Positions 40,962 through 49,526 of a stretch of 64,000 nt of DNA are shown here, piece by piece. Each line of letters starts with the position of its first letter. The first letter of the stretch is position 1. Origin of the DNA: Flavobacterium sp. UMI-01 (GTDB lineage Bacteria; Bacteroidota; Bacteroidia; Flavobacteriales; Flavobacteriaceae); the NCBI RefSeq assembly GCF_019656315.1, contig NZ_BPLU01000026.1, positions 73,655 to 137,654 of the forward strand. Direction: 5' to 3'. A program made the position numbers and the translations under genes. Below the pieces are notes generated by a model that was not told the origin of the DNA, searched no databases, and saw nothing but the letters and a program-made list of their open reading frames with translations.

Positions 40962-42665
40962 TTAGTATCCAATTCTTTGTTTGTACACATTAGAACTTGC
41001 ATCGATTTCGATTTGTGGTATTGGTAAATATTGTTCATGTGCCTGTAAAGAAGCTGATTGTAAATAGGATCGACGTGTTTTTTCAACTTGGATATAATTA
41101 CTAACATATTGTTCAGCAATTCCCCAACGCACTAAATCATAAAAACCATGACCTTCATTAGCCAACTCTAATCTTCTTTCCATCCTAAGTGCTTTTCTGG
41201 CAACATCTTGAGACAAATTCAACGGATAAAGATTGATTAAATAATTAGCTGCATTTACATTAGGATTATTAAAATCCTTTACATAAGGTGAAAGTTTTGC
41301 TCTATTTCTAATTTCGTTTATAAGAGCTATTCCGCCTGAAATATCAGAACCCGATTCTATTAAAGCTTCTGCCTTCCATAATAGTAAATCACTATATTTA
41401 ATAATAGGAAAGTCTAAATTACCTAAAGCCCATGGAAAGCCTGTTGGATTAGAAGCTAACCCACTTGATTTTGGAGAGATGACATTTTTCTTTACTAGAA
41501 AATTTCCATAGGTAGCTGGATCTCTATTCCAATCTAATTGTTGAGGTCTTGCCGTCCAATCCTTCCAAGTAATACCTGTTCTACCTATTGCATGATCTAG
41601 TCTTGGGTCAACTAAATCTGTTGAAGTCACATTTGAATTATTAAAAGTATCAAATAATGGTAAACCATCAGGACCTACTTTATAAGCATTAACTAAATTC
41701 TGAGAAGGCTTATCAAAGTCATCCCCATTTAGATACGGATTATTAACATCATCTCCAGGACTATCAGGAGCATTCAATAAGTTTCCAAAATTTAAATTTC
41801 CATATTGAGACCCATCATTAATTGAATATTGTACAGCAAAAATATTTTCACGATTTGCATAACCTGGTATGGAGTATAATTTTTCTATATCGGTTACTAA
41901 GCCATATTGTTTGCCAATAACATAATTAGCACTAATAACGGCTTCAGGCCATTTTTTCTGAAAAACTTGTGCTTTACATAAAAAAGCATAAGCCACCACT
42001 TTATTTACTCTCCCTAAATCCTCTTGAGTATCTGGCAAAAGAGCTATAGCAGCATTTAAATCTCCCTCTACTTTTGACCACATAAAACTAGCATCAAAAG
42101 AATTCGGGATTTTATTAATTTGATCAATAGGTGTATTTTCATCGTACCAAACAATAGAGCCAAAGTTTTTAATCGCTTCAAAATAAAAATGAGCTCTTAG
42201 TACTTTTAATTCTCCAATTCTAATATTTTTATTAGGAAATGAAGCCTCATCAGTAGCGGTTATAGTTCTTAAAGCTGAATCCACCCTTTTAATTCCAAAA
42301 TAAATAGCTCTCCATACATTATAAGCATTTTCACTAGAAGGGAATAAATCGTGTGTTTCTAACTGGTGCATTCCGCCGCCTGGATTATCACCAGTACCAC
42401 CACCACCTTTATAAGCATCTCCACAACGTATATCACTTGTTGCCCAATTAGATGGTGCATGGTCGAAAGGCCAAAGGTCTCTAAATTCTCCAGTGTTATA
42501 TCTGTAATCAAGGGCACTATAAGCCGCAATTACTAATTGTTCAGGATTAATGTTTTCAGCTGATAAAACATTATTTTCTTTTACATCTAAATCACTATCA
42601 TCTACACATGAAAGCAATTGCATGCTAATCAATACAGTAAATATTATTTTAAATTTCGTTTTCAT
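40962..42665 (-). CDS. SusD/RagB-family glycan-binding lipoprotein
   Basis: A 567-residue lipoprotein from MKTKFKIIFTVLISMQLLSC; the ATG at 42698 would overlap the end of the SusC gene by 23 bases. It has the TPR-based SusD fold: NINPEQLVIAAYSALD, NVWRAIYFGIKRVDSAL, GELKVLRAHFYFEAIKNFG, KVVAYAFLCKAQVFQ, and C-terminal FPIIKYSDLLLWKAEALIE, ALRMERRLELANEGHGFYDLVRWG. It forms the lid on the SusC transporter and binds fructan oligosaccharides (family knowledge; substrate from context). The gap to SusC is 10 bases. Confidence 0.95.
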   Translation of the reverse strand: MKTKFKIIFTVLISMQLLSCVDDSDLDVKENNVLSAENINPEQLVIAAYSALDYRYNTGEFRDLWPFDHAPSNWATSDIRCGDAYKGGGGTGDNPGGGMHQLETHDLFPSSENAYNVWRAIYFGIKRVDSALRTITATDEASFPNKNIRIGELKVLRAHFYFEAIKNFGSIVWYDENTPIDQINKIPNSFDASFMWSKVEGDLNAAIALLPDTQEDLGRVNKVVAYAFLCKAQVFQKKWPEAVISANYVIGKQYGLVTDIEKLYSIPGYANRENIFAVQYSINDGSQYGNLNFGNLLNAPDSPGDDVNNPYLNGDDFDKPSQNLVNAYKVGPDGLPLFDTFNNSNVTSTDLVDPRLDHAIGRTGITWKDWTARPQQLDWNRDPATYGNFLVKKNVISPKSSGLASNPTGFPWALGNLDFPIIKYSDLLLWKAEALIESGSDISGGIALINEIRNRAKLSPYVKDFNNPNVNAANYLINLYPLNLSQDVARKALRMERRLELANEGHGFYDLVRWGIAEQYVSNYIQVEKTRRSYLQSASLQAHEQYLPIPQIEIDASSNVYKQRIGY

Positions 42666-42675
42666 GTTTACTATT

Positions 42676-45600
42676 TTAAAAATTTGCATTAATTCCAAAG
42701 GTTATTGATTTTTTATGAGGGATTCCATAACCAGCCACACCTATTCCTCCAGCACTTAATCCAGAAACTTCATAATCAAAGCCCGTAAATGAGGTTATTG
42801 AAAATAAATTTTGTCCTACCAAATAGAATCGTAACTTATTCATTCCTATCTTTTTTGAAAAATCAGTATTGAAATTGTACCCAACTGTTATCGTTTTCAA
42901 TCTTACATAAGAACCATCTTCAACAAAATAACTAGAGGCTTGCAATTCATTATTACTATTTAAAGTAGATAAAGCTGGAATATTTGAATTAGCATTACTA
43001 GGAGTCCATGCATCCAAAGTATTCGTTCCGTGATTGAAACTAAAATAATCAAAGTCTCCTATTGCACGTTGAGCGTTATACAAGTCATTTCCTTGTTTTC
43101 CGTCAAAATACAAGTTAAAATCAAACCCTTTATAAGAAGAATATAAGTTGATGCCGTAAATAAAATCTGGATGTGGGTTACCTATGATTGTTCTATCATT
43201 TTGGTCAATTTTACCATCAAGATTAACATCTCTGTAACGAATTCTACCCAAGTCTTTTCCCGGCTGATCAGCATGTACAGCAACTTCTTCTGGAGTTCTA
43301 AAAATACCGTCAGCAATTAATCCATAAAAGGAAGCAATTGGTGATCCTTTTTGGGTGATAGAGACCCCATTTAACAAGAAGTTAGAATCTGTATCTAAAC
43401 TTTCTACATTATTTTTATAAGTAGAAAAATTGAAATCGGCTCCGTATTTAAATTCTCTAGTAGAATTGCTTTTGTAACTCAATACCGCCTCAATACCTTT
43501 GTTGCTTACAGAACCTGCATTAATTAATGGAGGCTGACTTTCTCCATTGATTGACAAAGCAATTGGTCTTAAAATCAAATCATTTGTTGTTTTGATAAAG
43601 AAATCAGATTGTAAAGACAAACGGTTATTAAAAAAACCTAAATCAAAACCTACATTGTATTGTTCTGTTGATTCCCATTTTAGATTAGGATTAGCTTGTC
43701 TTAATTGCAAGACTCCTCCAGCTGCACCAATACCACTCCCATCAATATTATAGTCTGAAAACTCCACTACATTTCCAACTGATTTATCAACAAAACTGGA
43801 TAAAAAAGAGTAATCCCCAATTTGGTCATTACCATTAACTCCCCATGAAGCTCTTACCTTAAAATTAGAAACAGCTTTATTGTCTTTCAAAAAGTTTTCA
43901 TTACTTGCATTCCAGGCTATAGAAGCTGCTGGGAAAATAGCATACTTGTTATTCGAACCAAATCTAGAAGAGCCGTCTCTTCTTACGCTTCCTGAAACAA
44001 TATAACGGTCATCATAAACATACTTTAATGAACCAAATTGAGAAATTTTGAAAGCTTCTACTTTTCCAACTAATGTTTTAAATTGTGCATTATCGTTGAC
44101 AACATATCCAGAAGGATTCGAAATATTCACACCATTAATTTGATTATTAAGAGAGTTATCTTCTCTCGCTGTATTTTCAATCCCTGCAAAAACAGCAAAG
44201 CGATGCTTACCGAAACTCTTATCGTATTTTAAAGAGTTGGTAAAAATGGTAGCCAAATAATCATTATCTATATCATCAGTTATAATGTTATTAAAAACTG
44301 ATGGAATCACCCCATTAGTATTGAAGGCCTCAGTAGCCGTTTTAAATTTAAAAGTACCGTAATCAAAATTTAAGGTTGTATTGAATATTAAGTCATTAGT
44401 GATTTTAACATCCGCATACACATTCCCTAAAATCCTTTGACTCATTTGTTTGTTCTTTCTATTACTCCATAAATTTGCTAGTGAATTAGGCTTATCTTGT
44501 AATCCTCCCGTAATAATAGTCGCATAATCACCCAAATTAGAATAAACTGGAAGCATTGGATTTTGAAGTATTGCATTTTCAAATTCGTTAGCTTTTACTT
44601 CATTATATTTAGAATACAAGAAATTCTCTCCAATTGTTACTCTATCTTTTAAAAATTTATAAGAAGCATTCAATCTTGCATTAAAACGATCATAATTTGT
44701 ATAACGCTGAATACCATTGTCTTCAGAATAACTTAACTGTGTATATAAACTGAAGTTTTCAGTTCCTTTTCTATAACCAAAATCGGTATTAGTAGAAAAA
44801 GAGTCATTCGTTATCACATCAACCCAATTTGTGTTTGCTGCTGTTTGTAATTGTCCTTGATCTAGATATTGCGGGATTGTAAATCCACTACCATTATTAA
44901 TTAAGAAAGGATGAGTTGGTGATGCAATTCCAGCACCTAATTGAGCTTTGTATTCTACATCTGCCCATTGTTGAGAATTGAGAACATTTATTTTATCTCT
45001 AAGCCTATTTACAGTTACTTCGGATTGAAAACTAAATTCAGAAACACCTTTTTTACCTTTTTTAGTGGTTACTACAATAACTCCATTAGCAGCGGATGTT
45101 CCGTAAATGGCTGTTGAAGCACCATCTTTCAACACTTGAATAGATTCAATCTCTTCTGCATTTAAAGAAGAAGGATTTGTCGTTTGTACGCCATCAATTA
45201 CCCAAAGTGGAGCTGAACCACTATTTACGGTCGTTAAACCTCTGATTGTAATTTGTGAATCATTTCCTCCTGGCGTTCCTCCTGAATTTACTTGTAAACC
45301 AGCCACACGTCCTTGTAAGGCAGTCAAAATATTAGGACTTGACTCTTGAGCAACTTCTGATACTTTAACCACCGAAATAGCTCCAGCCAAATCTGATTTT
45401 TTCTCTTTAGTATATCCTACTACAATTACTTCACCAAGAGTGTTCGTAGTTGATTTTAATTTAATTTTATATGTTTTTTGAGAGGTTATTTTGAGATTAT
45501 AATCCTCATAACCAATATAAGTTACCACTAAAACATCACCTTGACTCGATTTTATTTGAAATTTACCATCAAAATCTGTAGTTGTTCCAGTCGTTGTTCC

Positions 45601-45753
45601 TTGAATAAGGATACTAGCTCCTGGTAAAGGTTGCCCTCCATCGTCCAATACGGTTCCATTAATCAGTGTTTGTTGCCCTGAAGCAAAAAACACTAAGAAA
45701 AACAAACAGATTGAAAAAATGTTTTTCTTATTTTTAAAATACTTGATTTTCAT
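42676..45753 (-). CDS. SusC/RagA-family TonB-linked outer-membrane transporter
   Basis: A 1025-residue transporter. Order: signal peptide (FFLVFFASGQ), CarboxypepD_reg-like domain (about 30-110, DDGGQPLPGASILIQG and TTTDFDGKF), plug domain with the SusC signature (ALQGRVAGLQVNSGGTPGG, QITIRGLTTVNSGSAPLWVIDGV, IESIQVLKDGASTAIYG), then a large barrel ending KSITFGINANF. With the SusD partner it imports fructan oligosaccharides using TonB energy. It is third in the operon and is separated from the upstream GH32 by 66 bases. Confidence 0.96.
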   Translation of the reverse strand: MKIKYFKNKKNIFSICLFFLVFFASGQQTLINGTVLDDGGQPLPGASILIQGTTTGTTTDFDGKFQIKSSQGDVLVVTYIGYEDYNLKITSQKTYKIKLKSTTNTLGEVIVVGYTKEKKSDLAGAISVVKVSEVAQESSPNILTALQGRVAGLQVNSGGTPGGNDSQITIRGLTTVNSGSAPLWVIDGVQTTNPSSLNAEEIESIQVLKDGASTAIYGTSAANGVIVVTTKKGKKGVSEFSFQSEVTVNRLRDKINVLNSQQWADVEYKAQLGAGIASPTHPFLINNGSGFTIPQYLDQGQLQTAANTNWVDVITNDSFSTNTDFGYRKGTENFSLYTQLSYSEDNGIQRYTNYDRFNARLNASYKFLKDRVTIGENFLYSKYNEVKANEFENAILQNPMLPVYSNLGDYATIITGGLQDKPNSLANLWSNRKNKQMSQRILGNVYADVKITNDLIFNTTLNFDYGTFKFKTATEAFNTNGVIPSVFNNIITDDIDNDYLATIFTNSLKYDKSFGKHRFAVFAGIENTAREDNSLNNQINGVNISNPSGYVVNDNAQFKTLVGKVEAFKISQFGSLKYVYDDRYIVSGSVRRDGSSRFGSNNKYAIFPAASIAWNASNENFLKDNKAVSNFKVRASWGVNGNDQIGDYSFLSSFVDKSVGNVVEFSDYNIDGSGIGAAGGVLQLRQANPNLKWESTEQYNVGFDLGFFNNRLSLQSDFFIKTTNDLILRPIALSINGESQPPLINAGSVSNKGIEAVLSYKSNSTREFKYGADFNFSTYKNNVESLDTDSNFLLNGVSITQKGSPIASFYGLIADGIFRTPEEVAVHADQPGKDLGRIRYRDVNLDGKIDQNDRTIIGNPHPDFIYGINLYSSYKGFDFNLYFDGKQGNDLYNAQRAIGDFDYFSFNHGTNTLDAWTPSNANSNIPALSTLNSNNELQASSYFVEDGSYVRLKTITVGYNFNTDFSKKIGMNKLRFYLVGQNLFSITSFTGFDYEVSGLSAGGIGVAGYGIPHKKSITFGINANF

Positions 45754-45819
45754 AAATTTAATATTTGGTTGTTAGTTAGATTAATTGTTTTTAATTTATC
45801 AGTTCTCGTTGTCATTAAA

Positions 45820-47418
45820 TCATTTAGATTTTAATTGGTTTATTGACACATTTTTAAGTTCAAAATCAGAATTTGCTTTAACTATCGAAAAAGAATCCAT
45901 TGGTTTATCTGAAAAAAATATTTCGGTCATTACGGTTTTTCCGTTATCGTAAAATACTTCTATTGATGTTTTATCAATTAATACTCTCACATCTATTGAA
46001 TCAAAATCTGCTGTTATAGGTGCTACAGATATTTTCTTTGCAAAATCATTAGAAAATGAAGTTTGACCTGCATTTTTTCTATCTATATAGAAAAACTTAT
46101 CTTTTTTATTAATTCCAAAGTGGATAGCATTTTTCTCTTTATTTGAAAGGATAAAATCATAATTTTCTTTCTTCAATCCATTCATGGTAAACCGAATATC
46201 TAATCTTGACATATCTGCTGAAGTTTCATCAATTATCACGGTTGTTTTATCAATTTTGATAGTGTCTTTTTTAATGGTTTTGGAAACGTATTTATCCAAT
46301 TCCTTAACTGGTGCTGAAACAATTCGATAATGACCATTGGTATTAATAAGTTTTATTTCTCTAGCAATGGTGGTAGCACTTCTCCAATTTTTTGTAGGTA
46401 CTTTATTAGCATATTCCCAATTAGACATCCAACCTATAAACAATTTACGACCATCAGCATCAGGAATATTGGACCAGGTAACTCCTGCATAATTATCCTT
46501 ACCGTAATCCACCCATAAAGCTCCATATTTATTTAAATCCTGATTAAATGTTTCCTCTATTGAAAATGTTTTACCATCAAAATCACCAACAAAATATTGA
46601 GTAGCCGATCCGCCATTTGGCCCTCCAGGATTAATACTTTGTAAAAGCACCCATTTGGTTTCGTTTGAACCTTCTACTTTAATAGGGAAAAAATCAGGGC
46701 ATTCCCAAGGTGCTCCATGCACACCCAAATTCTTACCAAAAGCAGAAGCCAATTCCCAATCAATTAAATTTGAAGAGCGATATATTTTTGTTTCCACATC
46801 CGCAGCTAAAACCATTATCCACTGATTATGGATAGCATCCCAAGTCATTTTTGGATCTCTAAAATCTTTGATATTAGGGTTTTTAATCACTGGATTATTC
46901 TTGTATTTAGTCCATGTCATTCCCTCATCTAACGAATATGCGATTGCCTGCGATTGATAATCTATTGCCCCTGTTTTTTCTTTGACAGGATCATGGTAGG
47001 TAAACATCGCTACAATAGGAGGGTTGTTTAAACTTCCAAAACCAGAAGTATTATTCACATCAACAACTGCACTACCTGAAAAAATATATCCCATTTCATC
47101 AGGATATAACGCAATTTTTTCTTCATTCCAAGTAATCATATCCTTGCTTGTTGCATGTCCCCAGTGCATTGGCCCCCAAACCGTATCATCAGGGTAATAT
47201 TGAAAATATAGATGATATAATCCTTTATAAAAAAACATCCCATTGGGGTCATTCATCCATCCAGACTTAGGAGTGAAATGAAAATTAGGTCTATATAATT
47301 CTTCGTTAGATATCCCTTTATCAATACCTGTCATTGATGAACTACAACTATTCATTGTAATTATTATCACAATAAATAATACCCCTTTTAAAAAACCGAT
47401 TTTTGATATATTGCCCAT
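45820..47418 (-). CDS. GH32 fructosidase lipoprotein (levanase/inulinase type)
   Basis: A 532-residue lipoprotein (signal ending MNSCSSSM, acylated C25) with a canonical GH32 five-bladed propeller and C-terminal beta-sandwich. Catalytic residues are all present: nucleophile D57 in GWMNDPNG, transition-state stabiliser D188 in FRDPK, acid/base E239 in WECPDFF. The lipoprotein signal places it in the periplasm or on the surface; exo-acting release of fructose for the adjacent MFS porter is inferred. It lies between the MFS gene (5-base gap) and SusC. Confidence 0.94.
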   Translation of the reverse strand: MGNISKIGFLKGVLFIVIIITMNSCSSSMTGIDKGISNEELYRPNFHFTPKSGWMNDPNGMFFYKGLYHLYFQYYPDDTVWGPMHWGHATSKDMITWNEEKIALYPDEMGYIFSGSAVVDVNNTSGFGSLNNPPIVAMFTYHDPVKEKTGAIDYQSQAIAYSLDEGMTWTKYKNNPVIKNPNIKDFRDPKMTWDAIHNQWIMVLAADVETKIYRSSNLIDWELASAFGKNLGVHGAPWECPDFFPIKVEGSNETKWVLLQSINPGGPNGGSATQYFVGDFDGKTFSIEETFNQDLNKYGALWVDYGKDNYAGVTWSNIPDADGRKLFIGWMSNWEYANKVPTKNWRSATTIAREIKLINTNGHYRIVSAPVKELDKYVSKTIKKDTIKIDKTTVIIDETSADMSRLDIRFTMNGLKKENYDFILSNKEKNAIHFGINKKDKFFYIDRKNAGQTSFSNDFAKKISVAPITADFDSIDVRVLIDKTSIEVFYDNGKTVMTEIFFSDKPMDSFSIVKANSDFELKNVSINQLKSK

Positions 47419-47423
47419 ACTAC

Positions 47424-48770
47424 TTATTGATTAATAATCCTACTTGTTTCCTCTTCGTTAGTTAATCCCATGCTAACCTCTTCTAAAGAGATTCCTTTAG
47501 TTTCTGGCATCATGAACATGACAAATAGTAACTGGAAAACCATCATTAAAGCAAAAAAAGCAAATACATTTCCTACGCCATAAAGAGTAAAGAATATTGG
47601 TACTAACGATGGAATAATAGCCGCTAAAACCCAATGAACCGAACTACCAAAAGATTGCCCTGAAGCGCGTAAATGATTTGGGAAAATTTCAGAAATAAAT
47701 ACCCAAATTACAGCCCCTTGTCCAATTGCATGTGCTGCAATAAACACAAACAGAAAAATCGGTACCGCCAATCCAGTCCAGCTTAAGTAAAACGACGCTG
47801 CAACTAATGAAAGAGAAAAAATATAACCAATAGAACCGAAAATCATCAATTTACGTCTTCCTAATCGGTCTATTAAATACACTCCAATTAATGTGAAAAT
47901 TAAATTGATAAAACCAATTCCAATACTACTTAACAAAGCTGTCTTTGCTCCTAAACCAGCCTCTTCAAATATTCTTGGAGCATAATATAAAAAAGCGTTA
48001 ATTCCAGATAATTGGTTAAAAGCTGCAATCAAGAATACTAAAATAAGTTGGAAACGGTATTTTTTCATAAAGATGTTCTCATTTAGAGGAGTACTAGTGC
48101 TATTTTTTAATAAATCATCTAAAATAGATTTGACATCTTCTTTTGAACCAATTTTTTCAAAAATACTTTTTGCTTCATCTATTCTATTTTTAGAATAGAG
48201 CCATCTTGGACTTTCAGGCAAACTAAATGCCATTAAAGAATAAATTATAGACGGAAAAACCTGAACTCCTAACATCCATCTCCAAGCATTCTCCCCAACA
48301 TCACTCAAAAGATAATTAGACAAAAAGGCAGAAAGAATTCCTAAAACAATATTAAACTGATACAAACCAACTAATCTACCTCTATCCTTTGCAGGAGCAA
48401 TTTCAGAAATATACGCTGGTGCAGCTATGGTTGAAGCTCCAATTCCTAACCCTCCTATAAACCTAAAAAATGCAAACACATAAGGATCGTTAGAAAGTGC
48501 TGTTCCCGCAGCTGATAAAGAAAATAAAACACCTATAATTAGTAAAGTCTTTTTTCTACCTATTTTATTTGTTGGTATTCCACCAAATATTGCACCTATA
48601 ACGGTTCCCCAAAGTGCCATCGCCATAACTACTGAACCATGAAAAATATCACTCGAGTTCCATAATAATTGTAATGCTTTATCTGCTCCTGAAATTACTA
48701 CGGTATCAAAACCAAAAAGGAAACCTGCAAAAGAAGCAATGACTGACCATCTTACTATTTTATTATTCAT
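47424..48770 (-). CDS. MFS sugar porter, probable fructose importer
   Basis: A 448-residue, 12-helix major-facilitator protein of the sugar-porter family: GFLFGFDTVVISGAD in TM1, NKIGRKKTLL and DRLGRRKLM loops, LPESPRWLYS after TM6, QLSGINAFLYYAPRIF in TM7 and MMPETKGISLEEV at the C-terminus. The QLSGIN motif and substrate-facing residues are those of monosaccharide:H+ symporters such as XylE. Fructose is the inferred substrate from the operon. It is the first gene of the operon, with a promoter 25 bases upstream. Confidence 0.92.
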   Translation of the reverse strand: MNNKIVRWSVIASFAGFLFGFDTVVISGADKALQLLWNSSDIFHGSVVMAMALWGTVIGAIFGGIPTNKIGRKKTLLIIGVLFSLSAAGTALSNDPYVFAFFRFIGGLGIGASTIAAPAYISEIAPAKDRGRLVGLYQFNIVLGILSAFLSNYLLSDVGENAWRWMLGVQVFPSIIYSLMAFSLPESPRWLYSKNRIDEAKSIFEKIGSKEDVKSILDDLLKNSTSTPLNENIFMKKYRFQLILVFLIAAFNQLSGINAFLYYAPRIFEEAGLGAKTALLSSIGIGFINLIFTLIGVYLIDRLGRRKLMIFGSIGYIFSLSLVAASFYLSWTGLAVPIFLFVFIAAHAIGQGAVIWVFISEIFPNHLRASGQSFGSSVHWVLAAIIPSLVPIFFTLYGVGNVFAFFALMMVFQLLFVMFMMPETKGISLEEVSMGLTNEEETSRIINQ

Positions 48771-48795
48771 CAGATTGTGTGTTTTTAATTATATC

Positions 48796-48803
48796 CAAAT
48801 TTA
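48796..48803 (-). promoter_or_regulatory. -7 promoter element of the fructan operon; contents of the 48771-49526 spacer
   Basis: CAAATTTA reads TAAATTTG on the minus strand, 25 bases upstream of the MFS ATG; a TTG (48820-48822, minus) could be the -33 element. The rest of the 756-base spacer shows the TTTGTTTACAAG word (48868-48890), degenerate ACACAGATTAAAGAGATTTACACAG-type filler near 49285, and a terminator for the upstream gene. No gene is visible. Confidence 0.5.
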
Positions 48804-48867
48804 TCATTTAACATTTGGACAACATTTTCGTAATGTATCTATTATCTCCAAATTGGTTACATCTTTA

Positions 48868-48890
48868 AAATCCCTTTGTTTACAAGCGAT
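48868..48890. repeat. TTTGTTTACAAG direct repeat, copy 1
   Basis: AAATCCCTTTGTTTACAAG (48868-48886) is identical over 19 bases to 60817-60835, 11.9 kb away, and the next bases (CGATT versus GGATT) also nearly match. Confidence 0.55.
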
Positions 48891-49439
48891 TACAAGTATT
48901 TCCTTTAAAGTTATATAATTAAAATTTCAAAAATGTAACATAAAACTCTATTATTGAAACAAGCCTATTTAGAAAAAAAATAATATTCATAAAAATTGAA
49001 ATAATTAAATATGTACTTTATTATTTTTTAAACAAAACATTGGTATATAAAGAACCTATTATCTTTATTTCTATTGAATAATTGTCTTAAAATAAACTAG
49101 AATAGTAATTTTGACCTAGATGAGATTTGAATTATCGACTATACTGCTTATTTGTTACCAAAACATGATTATTGGCTCATTAAAAATCAATCAATTTATA
49201 GACTTCATGATTCCTGCAAGTTTTTTTTTGATAGAGGTCTTGATTATAACACCCCCTAATATTTATAAACTCTTGCCTGATTAATAACACAGATTAAAGA
49301 GATTTACACAGGTTTTTTAATTGTTTTGTAACAAAAAATCGGCAGAAATGTCGCGTGAAAAAATCAATAAAATCTTAATGCTGATTTTGGGTTTATTATT
49401 GTTGGTTTTAAAATTTCATCCTATAACAAGAATCATAAA

Positions 49440-49486
49440 AAAATGGATTATAGATACCTCTCAAATTGGCATCTATAATCCATTTT
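49440..49486 (-). terminator. Terminator after the LamG-GH32 gene at 49527
   Basis: A perfect 16-bp stem (49440-49455 with 49471-49486, ATGGATTATAGAT core) with a 15-base loop, followed on the minus strand by T7. Confidence 0.8.
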
Positions 49487-49526
49487 AAAAAAAGACTAAT
49501 ATTTCTTATGTCATCTTTAGTATGCT